Assembly (NCBI RefSeq): GCF_012927185.1
Contig: NZ_JABBGB010000001.1
Location: 2,232,001-2,296,000, forward strand
Direction of reading: 5' to 3'
Length of the DNA: 64,000 bases
DNA from: Pseudoflavitalea sp. G-6-1-2
Lineage (GTDB): Bacteria; Bacteroidota; Bacteroidia; Chitinophagales; Chitinophagaceae
In this document: positions 18,183-26,740 of the stretch, piece by piece
Position numbering within the stretch: position 1 is the first letter of the stretch
Layout of the letters: every line of letters begins with the position of its first letter
The notes under the pieces: generated by a model
The model's input: the letters and a program-made list of their open reading frames with translations, nothing else
Database searches by the model: none
Told to the model about the DNA's origin: nothing
Made by a program: the position numbers and the translations under genes

Positions 18183-18749
18183 TCAGTGTTTTAATTTTTT
18201 TTCGAGTGCCAGTTTCAGGTTGCGTTTTCCGTTCTGGATATAACTTTTAACCTGCATCATGGAGAAGCCGGTTTGTTCAGCGATATCCTGATACGATCGT
18301 TTATCGAGATAGAACAAAGTTACGCAGAGTTTCTGCTCTTTGCTGAGTTCTTCCAAAGATTCGCTCATCAGTTCGAGCTGGCGGTCTTTTTCTATGAGTC
18401 CGCTGATGCTGGTGTCTTCAGCGGGCGTGGCCACCATCTGTTCTTTTATTTCGGTGGTTTTGCCGTTTTTGTTGCGGAGCTTCATGAGGCAGTGGTTCTT
18501 GGCCACCATATAGAGCCAGCTTTTGAAGTATTCCACTTTGTATTTCGGGAGTTCCTGTATCACTTTGAGGAATACCTGCTGAACGGCGTCGCGGGCTTCT
18601 TCTTCGTTCTTCAGGTATTTCATGCACACACCAAACAGCAGCATGGTGTATCGCTGCAGAATAACGCCCAGCCAATAGTTGTTCTTTTCGGAGTAGTACC
18701 GGCTGAGTAGTTCCTGATCTGTGATATGTGGGTATGCGTCCTGATTCAC
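18183..18749 (-). CDS. ECF sigma factor (sigma-70 family)
   Basis: 188 residues from a GTG at 18749. Region 2 is LGVILQRYTMLLFGVCMKYL and the DAVQQVFLKVIQELPKY block with FKSWLYMVAKNHCL. Region 4 is ELSKEQKLCVTLFYLDKRSY followed by QDIAEQTGFSMMQVKSYIQN. The frame stays open to an ATG at 18866, but that start would overlap the divergent NlpC/P60 gene. TAATTTTC with a TTG 21 bases upstream lies right before the GTG, which suggests a leaderless message from 18749. Paired with the one-helix putative anti-sigma protein downstream. Start is uncertain. Confidence 0.85.
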   Translation of the reverse strand: MNQDAYPHITDQELLSRYYSEKNNYWLGVILQRYTMLLFGVCMKYLKNEEEARDAVQQVFLKVIQELPKYKVEYFKSWLYMVAKNHCLMKLRNKNGKTTEIKEQMVATPAEDTSISGLIEKDRQLELMSESLEELSKEQKLCVTLFYLDKRSYQDIAEQTGFSMMQVKSYIQNGKRNLKLALEKKLKH

Positions 18750-18854
18750 CGGCTGAAAATTAGCTAATTTCCCTGATAAGATGCAAGCGGGAAAAAATTT
18801 CACAACAGCAAACGGAATCCCCGCTTTTTTTATTTCATTTGTTCTGTAAAACCT

Positions 18855-19631
18855 GTGAATATGCAATATGCAGTTTGTGTGGTGCCGGTATCACCGCTTC
18901 GTGCAACCGATAGTCATCGCAGTGAAATGGTGAACCAGCTGTTGCTGGGAGAGAATGCCGTGCTGCTCGAAGAGCAAAAAGATTTTGTGAAAGTGCGCAC
19001 CGTGAACGACGATTATGAAGGATGGGTACAACGCGGCCAGGTAGAACTGGTGGATGCCATTCCCGGCAATCCATTAAGCAAGATTCTGGTGAGTGATTAT
19101 ACAGATCGTGTAATGATCAACGGATCGGAAGCGCATATTCCGATGGGCACTATCGTAATTGCGCCTGCAGGAGAAGATCTCGTTATCGGCAATTATACAC
19201 TGCGTTATCAGATTGGCAGTCCATGGAATGCAGCAGGGGCGGCCGTTACAGCCGACGCTATTACGCAGAGGGCCAGCCGCTGTCTCAATACGCCCTATCT
19301 CTGGGGTGGAAGATCGGTATTCGGAATAGATTGCAGTGGCTTCACGCAATCGGTGTTCCGCTTCTTCGATTACAAACTGATGCGCGATGCCTATCAGCAG
19401 GCCACGCAAGGCGAAGCCATCGGGTTTTTGCAGGAAGCGAAGTGTGGCGATCTTGCGTTTTTCGATAATGAAGAAGGAAGGATTACGCATGTAGGCATTA
19501 TGCTCAACGATCATGAGATCATTCATGCTTCCGGTAAGGTTCGCATCGATAAGATCGACAATGCGGGGATCATAAATGTTGATACGGGACTGAGAACGCA
19601 CAAGCTGCGAATGGTTCGCAGATACTTCTAG
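18855..19631 (+). CDS. C40 (NlpC/P60) peptidase with SH3b domain
   Basis: 258 residues, without an obvious signal peptide. N-terminal SH3-like region (about 1-70: VCVVPVSPLRATDSHRSEMV, DYEGWVQRGQ), then an NlpC/P60 domain with catalytic Cys in DCSGFTQ (about 160), His in THVGIML (about 211) and a third polar residue in IHASGKVRID. This is the layout of dipeptidyl peptidases that cut gamma-D-Glu-meso-diaminopimelate peptides, often used in cell-wall peptide recycling in the cytoplasm. It is divergent from the ECF sigma gene and its stop abuts the convergent TauE-like stop. Confidence 0.9.
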   Translation: MNMQYAVCVVPVSPLRATDSHRSEMVNQLLLGENAVLLEEQKDFVKVRTVNDDYEGWVQRGQVELVDAIPGNPLSKILVSDYTDRVMINGSEAHIPMGTIVIAPAGEDLVIGNYTLRYQIGSPWNAAGAAVTADAITQRASRCLNTPYLWGGRSVFGIDCSGFTQSVFRFFDYKLMRDAYQQATQGEAIGFLQEAKCGDLAFFDNEEGRITHVGIMLNDHEIIHASGKVRIDKIDNAGIINVDTGLRTHKLRMVRRYF

Positions 19632-20051
19632 TTATTGAAACACAGATCTCACCCAACGGATGATGATTGTATCCCATCCAAACAATTTGAATGCAGTGTA
19701 AAGCATAATGATGCCGAAGATCTTCTTCAGCATTTCCTGATTGATCTTTACGGCCAGGCTGCTGCCCACGAAACCACCGACGATAAAACCTGCGGCGAGA
19801 ATGAGAATCACCTTCGGATCGAGTGGGGTACCCATCTTCCGGCATTCGGTGTAGTATTTGAAGAATGCCAGCGCTGCAACAGGCAGGGTCAGCACACCCA
19901 GTGAGGTGCCCTGAGCCTGGTGTTGCGAATAATGCATAAAAAATGCCAGCGCCGGTACCATAATTACGCCTCCTCCAACACCGATCAATCCACTCAGTAT
20001 ACCGGCAGCCAGACCGATCATCACGAGGATGATCATTTCCTGAGAAGCCAT
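19632..20051 (-). CDS. Half-length TauE/SafE (UPF0721) membrane permease
   Basis: 139 residues from the ATG at 20051, with four hydrophobic segments. GLAAGILSGLIGVGGGVIMVP is the conserved TauE/SafE repeat signature. Full members are about 250 residues with two such halves; this one has a single half and would need to dimerise. The family exports sulfite, sulfoacetate or similar anions. Substrate cannot be assigned. No gap separates its stop from the NlpC/P60 stop. Confidence 0.8.
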   Translation of the reverse strand: MASQEMIILVMIGLAAGILSGLIGVGGGVIMVPALAFFMHYSQHQAQGTSLGVLTLPVAALAFFKYYTECRKMGTPLDPKVILILAAGFIVGGFVGSSLAVKINQEMLKKIFGIIMLYTAFKLFGWDTIIIRWVRSVFQ

Positions 20052-20097
20052 ATCACGAGATTGAATTTGCAATCAGTGAAAGTTAGCGCATTGGCGG

Positions 20098-20640
20098 CTA
20101 TTTCTGAAATGATTCCTTGTAGAGGTCTACTGCATTCTGGATAACTTTCAGTGCAGTGGTTTTGTCTCCGAACTCTTCTACGATCACTTTCTTGTTCTCC
20201 AGTCTTTTGTATTCTTCGAAGAAGTGGCGCAGCTCACTGAAGAAGTGAGGAGGCAGTTCTTCCATATTGTTGTAGTGGTTAACGCCTGGGTCGTTGGCGG
20301 CTACGGCGATGATCTTATCGTCTCCGTCTCCGTTGTCGATCATCTGCATAACACCTACCACTTTGGCTTCCATGATGCAGAGTGCCTGAACGGGCAGTGA
20401 GGTGATTACGAGAATGTCGAGCGGATCTTTATCGTCTCCGAGTGTCTGCGGAATAAATCCGTAGTTGCAGGGATAGTAGAATGATGAATAGATTACACGA
20501 TCGAGCTTCAGCAGACCGCTGTCTTTATCGATCTCATATTTGGCGCGTGAGCCTTGTGGGATCTCGATTACAGCGTTTACAACGCGTGGTGCATTTTCTC
20601 CGTAAGGAACCCCATGCCAGGGATGTGAAACAGTTAACAT
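20098..20640 (-). CDS. ppa: Inorganic pyrophosphatase, family I
   Basis: 180 residues from the ATG at 20640; the longer upstream reading frame does not resemble the family. It hydrolyses pyrophosphate in the cytoplasm. Family I motifs are present: NAVIEIPQGSRAKYEID, the Asp signature KDPLDILVIT, and the DDKIIAVAANDP region with catalytic acidic residues. It is preceded by about 200 bases without a gene, which contain two short hairpins (20714-20729 and 20782-20800). Confidence 0.93.
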   Translation of the reverse strand: MLTVSHPWHGVPYGENAPRVVNAVIEIPQGSRAKYEIDKDSGLLKLDRVIYSSFYYPCNYGFIPQTLGDDKDPLDILVITSLPVQALCIMEAKVVGVMQMIDNGDGDDKIIAVAANDPGVNHYNNMEELPPHFFSELRHFFEEYKRLENKKVIVEEFGDKTTALKVIQNAVDLYKESFQK

Positions 20641-20841
20641 ACTTCTTCTAGTTATTCGTCTTCGGTTATTATAAAACAGCTGCGGTGAAGGCAGCATTAC
20701 AGTAAAGCATTGCAGACGCGTGAGCGTCTTATCCAGCGAAGCTGAACAGGTGCACAAGCAAACGTGGAATTTTTTTTGAGATTGCCGTGGCAAACGGCAA
20801 CCGGCAGCAGTTCGTTATTGGGTGTGTAGCCGTTAGGAGGC

Positions 20842-21252
20842 TTAGTGATGCCAGGTATGCACCTGCTTAAGGTCTACCAGCCATTCTCCTTCCTGCTTCA
20901 CAATGGTGATCACGGTGGTGTCGTGCGATTTGTAACTGTTGGTATACACGTAGTTCACCAGTGAATCGGTAATGGGTTCAATTTTGATGGGTCTGATCTG
21001 CGCTTCGCGGTATTGGCGGCGCTCGTCGTCGATCAGTTTATCGTAGTACCCTTTTTTCCAGGTATTGTGGAGCATATGAAGATTGGCAGAATCTTTCAGC
21101 ATATAGAATTTGGCTTTCTGAACGTCGCCGTCGAGAGAAGCGCGGATGAATTCACGGCCTGCATCCTGTGCGTCGGTAGCCTTTTTATAGCCGCTTTCCT
21201 GATTGCAGCTCCAGCAGATGATTGCGAGAACTGGTAGTAGAAAATATTTCAT
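20842..21252 (-). CDS. Small lipoprotein with NTF2/DUF4878-like domain
   Basis: 136 residues from the ATG at 21252. The signal ends in a lipobox (AIICWSC), so the protein should be lipid-anchored. The mature part resembles DUF4878-type NTF2-like folds: DAGREFIRASLDGDVQKAKF at the start and VVTIV-like strands ending in KQEGEWLVDLKQVHTW. Such domains often act as binding or stress-related lipoproteins. Specific role unknown. Confidence 0.75.
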   Translation of the reverse strand: MKYFLLPVLAIICWSCNQESGYKKATDAQDAGREFIRASLDGDVQKAKFYMLKDSANLHMLHNTWKKGYYDKLIDDERRQYREAQIRPIKIEPITDSLVNYVYTNSYKSHDTTVITIVKQEGEWLVDLKQVHTWHH

Positions 21253-21301
21253 AATGTACAAAAATAACGGATGTAGCTGAATAGGCAACGTGGAGGGGGA
21301 T

Positions 21302-21345
21302 AAAAAAGCCCGCAGGGCGGGGCATCGGGTGCCTTTCCTGCGGGC
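21302..21345 (-). terminator. Intrinsic terminator of phoH
   Basis: GCCCGCAGG / CCTGCGGGC nine-pair stem with a 20-base partly structured loop; on the minus strand it is followed by six T. It lies 25 bases past the phoH stop. Confidence 0.85.
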
Positions 21346-21369
21346 GTAATATGGGTTGAACCCAATGGG

Positions 21370-22410
21370 TTAGTCGAGACTCTTGTCGTCGAGCCTGTGG
21401 CGCTGCTGGCGCCAGTTTGTTGGCTGTTCCGGGTTTTGCTCCGCTTCGAGGTTGTAAGCCTTGATGATGGCTTTAACGAGGCGGTGGCGAACCACGTCTT
21501 CTTCGTCCAGCTCTATATGCCCGATTCCGTCTACATTCTTCAGAATGCGCACGGCTTTTTCGAGGCCGCTTCGCTGGTTCTTGGGAAGATCCACCTGGGT
21601 CATATCCCCGGTGATGATGGCCTTGGCATTGGCACCGATACGCGTGAGGAACATTTTGAGCTGAAGATCGGTAGCGTTCTGCGCTTCGTCGAGGATGATG
21701 AAGGCATGATCGAGTGTACGGCCGCGCATGTAGGCGAGCGGTGCAATTTCGATCACGCGCGTGCTCATGTAATAACCGAGCTTGTCTGCGGGGATCATAT
21801 CATCCAGCGCATCGTAGAGTGGGCGCAGGTATGGATCGATCTTTTCTTTCAGGTCGCCGGGCAGGAAGCCGAGGCTTTCTCCTGCTTCTACAGCTGGCCT
21901 GGTGAGAATGATCTTCTTCACCTGTTTGTTTTTAAGCGCCCTCACGGCCATGGCAACGGCAGTATAGGTTTTACCCGTACCAGCAGGTCCGATGGCGAAT
22001 ACGATATCGTTGCGTTCCGATTGCTGCACCAGTTTTTTCTGGTTGGCCGTTCGGGCACGCACCGTTTTTCCGTTGGGGCCGAAAACGAGCACATCATTCG
22101 GATTGCGATCAATGAAATGATCTACCGTTTCTGCGTCATCGCCGCCAAGGATCTGTTCAAAATAATTTTCGCTCATGTGGCCATTGCGTTCTAAATACTG
22201 AACAATGAGTTCAATCTTCTCTTTCGCAGTTCCCACTTGTTCCGGTGCTCCACTTAATTTTAGCTGAGTGCCCCTCGATAGAATTTTTAGCAGGGGGAAT
22301 TTTTTTTTGAGGATGTCTAATTTACCGTTGTTCACTCCGAAGAACTCGATAGGATTAACGGTTTCAAGGTTGATAATTGTGTCTGTCAAGCGCGTCAGAT
22401 TTAAGTTCAC
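21370..22410 (-). CDS. phoH: PhoH family ATPase
   Basis: 346 residues, GTG start. N-terminal KH-like region (about 30-70, RGTQLKLSGAPEQVGTAKEK), then the PhoH nucleotide-binding domain: Walker A GPAGTGKT near residue 140, GESLGFLPGDLKEKIDPYLRP, Walker B FIILDEAQN near 238 and ITGDMTQVDLP. PhoH-like proteins are cytoplasmic ATPases linked to RNA metabolism and ribosome maturation (near ybeY in many genomes). It has its own promoter and terminator, so it is monocistronic. Confidence 0.92.
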   Translation of the reverse strand: MNLNLTRLTDTIINLETVNPIEFFGVNNGKLDILKKKFPLLKILSRGTQLKLSGAPEQVGTAKEKIELIVQYLERNGHMSENYFEQILGGDDAETVDHFIDRNPNDVLVFGPNGKTVRARTANQKKLVQQSERNDIVFAIGPAGTGKTYTAVAMAVRALKNKQVKKIILTRPAVEAGESLGFLPGDLKEKIDPYLRPLYDALDDMIPADKLGYYMSTRVIEIAPLAYMRGRTLDHAFIILDEAQNATDLQLKMFLTRIGANAKAIITGDMTQVDLPKNQRSGLEKAVRILKNVDGIGHIELDEEDVVRHRLVKAIIKAYNLEAEQNPEQPTNWRQQRHRLDDKSLD

Positions 22411-22455
22411 AATAGTGGTACCCTGAGGTACTTACTAACTTCCGTCCATCTATAC

Positions 22456-22463
22456 CAAATCTA
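22456..22463 (-). promoter_or_regulatory. -7 element (TAGATTTG) for phoH
   Basis: Exact TAnnTTTG on the minus strand with a TTG box 16 bases upstream. It lies 45 bases before the GTG start of phoH. Confidence 0.65.
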
Positions 22464-22576
22464 ATCTTTGGGATAGGTTCAATACAAATTTACATATTAA
22501 CAGCTTGTGGAAAATAAGCTTAACTATTCCTTTTAGGTTAAATTATCTACATTTAGCGATCTAACTTTTTATTATC

Positions 22577-23134
22577 ATGAAAATGCGTTCGTTACTAATT
22601 ATTCTTGCGCTGTTTACAGGTTTAGCCACTGTTTCGGCACAACAACCAAAGTCGGCAGAAGCCATTCTCAAAGAGGGTTATGCCGAGGCTAAGAAAGAAA
22701 AGAAGAATCTGTTTGTGATGTTCCATGCAAGCTGGTGCGGATGGTGCCATCTGATGGATACATCCATGAACGACGCATCAGTTAAAAAGTATTTCGATAA
22801 GAGCTTTGTGATCAAACATATTGTAGTGAGTGAAGCGAAAGACAAGAAGAATCTCGAAACGCCTGGTGGCATGGAGATGCTGCAAAAATATCATGCAGCC
22901 GATCAGGGCATTCCCCTGTGGCTGGTATTCGATGCAAAAGGTACATTGCTGGGCGATTCACAGCAAAGACCGGATGGTGTTGGTCTCGATCAGCCGGGGA
23001 AGAATGTAGGATGCCCTGCTACGCAGGAAGAAGTGGATCATTTCATCAAAGTTTTGAAAGTGTCAACAACTTTAAAAGAAGACGAACTGGCTGCCATTGC
23101 AGCGCGTTTCAGAAAGAACGACAGAGGTCATTAA
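22577..23134 (+). CDS. Exported thioredoxin-family protein
   Basis: 185 residues. A signal peptide (about 1-22, ending TVSAQ) is followed by a thioredoxin fold of the Thioredoxin_7/DUF255-like type: LFVMFHASWCGWCHLMDTSM, with redox cysteines C54 and C57, and a cis-Pro region GIPLWLVFDAKG. Probably a periplasmic disulfide reductase or isomerase; partner unknown. TACATTTA about 20 bases before the ATG is a near-consensus -7 element. It shares a bidirectional terminator with the next gene. Confidence 0.88.
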   Translation: MKMRSLLIILALFTGLATVSAQQPKSAEAILKEGYAEAKKEKKNLFVMFHASWCGWCHLMDTSMNDASVKKYFDKSFVIKHIVVSEAKDKKNLETPGGMEMLQKYHAADQGIPLWLVFDAKGTLLGDSQQRPDGVGLDQPGKNVGCPATQEEVDHFIKVLKVSTTLKEDELAAIAARFRKNDRGH

Positions 23135-23158
23135 CGTTTGATGTGTTATTCCAATGAT

Positions 23159-23202
23159 AAAGCGGCCCGGAGCCTGTATCGATACAGTTTCCGGGCCGCT
23201 TT
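23159..23202. terminator. Strong bidirectional terminator
   Basis: AAAGCGGCCCGGA / TCCGGGCCGCTTT stem capped by the palindrome CTGTATCGATACAG, between convergent genes. Confidence 0.88.
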
Positions 23203-23228
23203 GTGTTATAGTTTATCCGTCTTAATTA

Positions 23229-23759
23229 TTATAAACCCAGCCTGTCTTTCCTTTCCTGCCGAACACTCCGGAGCATCTGGCTGTAATCGAATTTTTTATT
23301 GAGGGCGATGAGGCTCTCTGCAATGCGTTTTGCTTTCGTTTCTTCTGTTTTTGCATTGTCGATATTCTTGCTCCAGTATCGTTGATGAGCAGGAGTGAGA
23401 GATTTGAAAAATGCAAGTGCTTCGGGTTCTTCTTCCAGCAACTCCATGAAGTCTTTGTTGAACTGGTACTCTTCTTTATCAACAGTGATTTGCACCTTCA
23501 GGGTTGCACCCTTTTTTTTGCCGGTGCCTTTTCTCATGTCGGCATTGATGGGCAGAATGAAGGTGCCGCCACCCATTGGAATGAGATAGGCTCCTTTGAA
23601 GGAATAGCTGTCCAGCTTGCCTTTTACGCGAAAAGATTTCTTATTGCCGGGGAGAATTTTCTGGGCGATTTCTTCAGTGATGTCGATATACGACCATCCT
23701 GTTTTCTCGCCCATTTTTTCAAACTTGTGTATTACAGCAGTAAATTGAACCATACTCAT
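23229..23759 (-). CDS. DUF1905 / YdeI-OmpD-associated domain protein
   Basis: 176 residues. The first half has the DUF1905 pattern (FTAVIHKFEKMG, SYIDITEEIAQKI, GTFILPINADMRKG). The second half carries the bacteriocin-protection/YdeI-like helix set (EALAFFKSLTPAHQRYWSKN, KRIAESLIALNK). Proteins with this fusion are widespread in Bacteroidota; the biochemical role is not established. Cytoplasmic. A small hypothetical gene lies 21 bases upstream on the same strand. Confidence 0.85.
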   Translation of the reverse strand: MSMVQFTAVIHKFEKMGEKTGWSYIDITEEIAQKILPGNKKSFRVKGKLDSYSFKGAYLIPMGGGTFILPINADMRKGTGKKKGATLKVQITVDKEEYQFNKDFMELLEEEPEALAFFKSLTPAHQRYWSKNIDNAKTEETKAKRIAESLIALNKKFDYSQMLRSVRQERKDRLGL

Positions 23760-23780
23760 GATGGTATAAACTTACCTGAT

Positions 23781-24068
23781 TTAGCTGAATTGTGATGCAG
23801 TTGGATTCTGCAATTCTTCTTCGATGAGTTCGTGCAGTTTCTTTTCATTGTCCCAGATCCAGCGGGGGAGTGTTTGTTCCATGATCTTCCATGAACCATC
23901 TTCTTTCTGCATGCGGAAAAGAATTCTGTTACCTCTGTCGTCTACAACATCTACAGTGAATATTCCTTCCTGCTGTCCGCCCAGCTTGCGGAAATTAAAC
24001 TCTCTCAGACGACCTTCAGCCTTCAGCAGTTTGGTGAACTGAATATTCTTTACAAAATGAATGCGCAT
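23781..24068 (-). CDS. Small hypothetical protein
   Basis: 95 residues, no signal or membrane segment. It has alternating beta strands with charged residues (GIFTVDVVDDRGNRILFRM, GSWKIMEQTLPRWI) and an acidic C-terminal helix. It is co-directional with and close to the DUF1905/YdeI gene, so they may be co-transcribed. Not recognised. Confidence 0.65.
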   Translation of the reverse strand: MRIHFVKNIQFTKLLKAEGRLREFNFRKLGGQQEGIFTVDVVDDRGNRILFRMQKEDGSWKIMEQTLPRWIWDNEKKLHELIEEELQNPTASQFS

Positions 24069-24263
24069 ATATGGTTATTAATAATTCCTTTACTATCAAT
24101 TCTTGTGCTACAAATTGCAGCAATGTGTAATCAGGCCCAAAAAAAATGGGCGGATCAAAATGGCCGGTTGTGGGGAGTGGGTGTAAATGGGCGGACAAGG
24201 ATTCGTTTGCAAGATAAGGGAAATGCCGGGATTTCCTAATCGGATACCCTTATGGTGGATAAC

Positions 24264-24291
24264 AAAAAAGCCCGGCTGATGGCCGGGCTTT
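24264..24291 (-). terminator. Intrinsic terminator of ahcY
   Basis: AAAGCCCGGC / GCCGGGCTTT ten-pair stem; on the minus strand followed by six T. It lies 24 bases past the ahcY stop. Confidence 0.88.
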
Positions 24292-24314
24292 GAATATGCA
24301 TTGCAAATGACTTT

Positions 24315-25643
24315 TTAGTATCTGTAATGTTCAGCTTTGAACGGACCATCTTTGGGGATACCGAGGTATTCCGCCTGTTCTGTAGTCAGTTCATCGAGTT
24401 CTACACCGATCTTTCCGAGGTGCAGGCGGGCTACTTTCTCATCGAGGTGTTTAGGGAGAACATACACTTTGTTTTCGTAAGCGTTGGTGTTCGTCCACAG
24501 TTCAATCTGAGCCAGTGTCTGATTGGTGAAGGAATTACTCATTACGAAGCTCGGGTGACCTGTAGCGCAGCCCAGGTTAACGAGGCGGCCTTCAGCCAGT
24601 ACAATTACATCTTTACCTTCGATGGTATAGAGATCTACCTGAGGTTTGATGGTGTCTTTGGTGTTGCCATAGCTGGCATTGAGCCATGCCATATCGATCT
24701 CGATATCGAAGTGACCGATATTACAAACGATGGCTTTGTCTTTCATTGAACGGAAATGCTTTTCTGTAATGAGGTCGCGGCAACCTGAAGCGGTAACAAT
24801 GATGTCTGCTTCTTTCACAGCGTCGATCATTTTCTTCACTTCAAAACCGTCCATTGCAGCCTGAAGGGCGCAGATAGGATCGATCTCAGTTACGATAACG
24901 CGGCAACCGGCTCCTGCGAGTGATGCAGCAGAACCTTTACCTACGTCTCCATAACCACCTACAACTGCCACTTTACCAGCGAGCATGATGTCGGTAGCGC
25001 GGCGGATAGAATCTACCAGGCTCTCTTTACATCCGTATTTGTTGTCGAATTTGCTCTTGGTAACAGAGTCGTTTACGTTGATGGCAGGGATTGGCAATGT
25101 GCCTTTAGCCATTCTTTCGTACAGGCGGTGAACACCGGTAGTGGTTTCTTCACTCAATCCTTTGATATGTTGTACCAGCTCAGGGTATTTGTCGAAAGCA
25201 ATATTGGTAAGATCACCACCATCGTCGAGGATCATATTGAGCGGGCGATCGGCACCACCGAAGAACAGTGTTTGCTCGATGCACCAGTCTGCTTCTTCCT
25301 GTGTTTGTCCTTTCCAGGCAAATACGCCGATGCCAGCTGCTGCGATAGCTGCTGCTGCATGGTCCTGCGTAGAGAAGATATTGCAGCTGCTCCATTTCAC
25401 TTCGGCACCCAGTGCTACCAGTGTTTCGATCAGCACGGCTGTCTGAATGGTCATGTGCAGGCAACCCGCAACACGCGCACCTTTCAGGGGCTGGCTGGGT
25501 CCGTATTCTTTTCTCAGACTCATCAGACCTGGCATTTCTGCTTCTGCGAGACGGATCTCTTTGCGACCCCACTCTGCCAGGGAAATATCTTTTACTTTAT
25601 ACGGTAAAGAAAAGTCAATGGTAGACTTTGAAATAGTTGACAT
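24315..25643 (-). CDS. ahcY: Adenosylhomocysteinase (S-adenosyl-L-homocysteine hydrolase)
   Basis: 442 residues, full length. It cleaves S-adenosylhomocysteine to adenosine and homocysteine with bound NAD+, keeping methyltransferases free of product inhibition. The substrate domain shows [20 protein letters not shown] and [17 protein letters not shown]. The NAD-binding motif GGYGDVGKG is near residue 225, then the conserved [12 protein letters not shown], and the C-terminus ends in HYRY. Monocistronic, with its own -7 element and terminator. The 5' region is too short for a SAH or SAM riboswitch. Confidence 0.97.
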   Translation of the reverse strand: MSTISKSTIDFSLPYKVKDISLAEWGRKEIRLAEAEMPGLMSLRKEYGPSQPLKGARVAGCLHMTIQTAVLIETLVALGAEVKWSSCNIFSTQDHAAAAIAAAGIGVFAWKGQTQEEADWCIEQTLFFGGADRPLNMILDDGGDLTNIAFDKYPELVQHIKGLSEETTTGVHRLYERMAKGTLPIPAINVNDSVTKSKFDNKYGCKESLVDSIRRATDIMLAGKVAVVGGYGDVGKGSAASLAGAGCRVIVTEIDPICALQAAMDGFEVKKMIDAVKEADIIVTASGCRDLITEKHFRSMKDKAIVCNIGHFDIEIDMAWLNASYGNTKDTIKPQVDLYTIEGKDVIVLAEGRLVNLGCATGHPSFVMSNSFTNQTLAQIELWTNTNAYENKVYVLPKHLDEKVARLHLGKIGVELDELTTEQAEYLGIPKDGPFKAEHYRY

Positions 25644-25665
25644 ATAAATGGTTTGATTTCGTGTG

Positions 25666-25673
25666 CAAAATTA
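25666..25673 (-). promoter_or_regulatory. -7 element (TAATTTTG) for ahcY
   Basis: Exact TAnnTTTG on the minus strand, 23 bases before the ahcY ATG. A -33 box is not clear. Confidence 0.6.
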
Positions 25674-25738
25674 CGAAAAAGGCAGGAAACATAAGCAGTA
25701 TCCGTGCCAGATCAGGCGGTTATTACAATCAGGAGACA

Positions 25739-26149
25739 TTATTGTTTCGAAATATCCGACACTGATTTCTTCTCTAAGATTTTGAGGGTGGCATCCCTTA
25801 CCGCAATCATCATATCGTGAAGGCCGCATTGCTTTTCGTCGCAGTTCTTGCAGCGTTCATAGAAATAGAGACTTACGCAGGGGAGCATGGCGATTGGCCC
25901 GTCTATCAGGCGCATCACCTTGGCCATGGATATATCTTTGGGCGCTACTTTGAAAAAATAGCCGCCACCCTTTCCTTTTTTAGAGTCGAGGATGTCTGCC
26001 TTTTTCAGTTCGAGCAGGATATTCTCCAGGAACTTCAGGGGTATTTTTTTCTTTTTGGCAATTTCAGCGATGAGTACGGGCTGGTTGTCTTTTTTTTCAG
26101 CCATGTACATCAGTGCTTTAAAAGCATATTGTGCTTTCTTCGATAACAT
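25739..26149 (-). CDS. Rrf2 family transcriptional regulator, probably Fe-S type
   Basis: 136 residues. Winged-helix N-terminus with the Rrf2 signature (LSKKAQYAFKALMYMAEKK, IPLKFLENILLELKKADIL, SKKGKGGGYFF). Four cysteines, C91, C100, C103 and C108, lie in the CVSLYFYERCKNCDEKQC block and could hold an iron-sulfur cluster, as in IscR and NsrR. It probably senses redox, nitric oxide or cysteine/iron status. No isc, suf or cys operon adjoins it, so its targets lie elsewhere. It is 95 bases upstream of ahcY on the same strand. Confidence 0.88.
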   Translation of the reverse strand: MLSKKAQYAFKALMYMAEKKDNQPVLIAEIAKKKKIPLKFLENILLELKKADILDSKKGKGGGYFFKVAPKDISMAKVMRLIDGPIAMLPCVSLYFYERCKNCDEKQCGLHDMMIAVRDATLKILEKKSVSDISKQ

Positions 26150-26203
26150 TTGGGTCTGATTTCGAGGCGAGAAAGATAGAATAATTTTCTGAATAGCTGC
26201 GTT

Positions 26204-26428
26204 TCAGACCAATTTATGCTCATAGGCATATTTGATCAGTCCGATTACAGAGCTGGTTTGCGTTTTCCGAAGGATATTTTTCCGGTGCGTTTCCACTGTA
26301 CGTTCACTGATAAAAAGGTTGGTGGCAATTTCTTTGTTGCTGAACTCTTTTTCTATCAACCGCAGTACTTCGAGCTCCCTTTCAGTTAATGGGATGGCTG
26401 CAGCACTCTTCTCCTGTTGCTTCTTCAT
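26204..26428 (-). CDS. Stand-alone LuxR-type HTH protein (no receiver domain)
   Basis: 74 residues, almost entirely a LuxR/NarL helix-turn-helix: LTERELEVLRLIEKEFSNKE, IATNLFISERTVETHRKNIL. The usual N-terminal receiver is absent and the start is close to the HTH, so this is either a natural orphan effector or the product of gene decay. A GGCATC-TTACT-GATGCC hairpin lies about 30 bases upstream. A receiver-only protein is encoded at 43817. Confidence 0.85.
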   Translation of the reverse strand: MKKQQEKSAAAIPLTERELEVLRLIEKEFSNKEIATNLFISERTVETHRKNILRKTQTSSVIGLIKYAYEHKLV

Positions 26429-26740
26429 AATCTCGTTGGGTTAATTCATTAATGGAGGCATCTTACTGATGCCACATGGCCAATGCGAAAACAAAACTGA
26501 TTACTGATGGACTGCCGGCAGGCATTTGCCGGTTGCATGTTGTTCGGATGATGGAAAAAAATAATATCCGTAAAATGCCAGGTTGGGGTTTAAATATCGG
26601 GCGGAAAGCGGAATCTGCCAGTGTGATTCAGTTAGAAAGTAGCGGTTCATACAGCACAATTTGGTAAAGGTTTCTATACTGAATATAACACTAATTGCAG
26701 AACACACGAATTATTTCTGCTCTTAATAACTTGCTTTGGA
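26429..26740. other. Intergenic region, 312 bases
   Basis: No convincing gene. It contains a hairpin GGCATC/GATGCC (26457-26473), close to the LuxR-type start and possibly in its leader, and a second inverted pair CCGGCA/TGCCGG (26514-26531). Short frames on either strand show no family features. Confidence 0.5.

Noticed and set aside
25644-25738. SAH or SAM riboswitch upstream of ahcY
   Set aside because: Only about 95 bases to the next gene and a promoter within 25 bases of the start; no room or fold for a known riboswitch.
26476-26667. 63-codon open frame on the plus strand
   Set aside because: No ribosome-binding site, signal or family match; overlaps an equally weak minus-strand frame.
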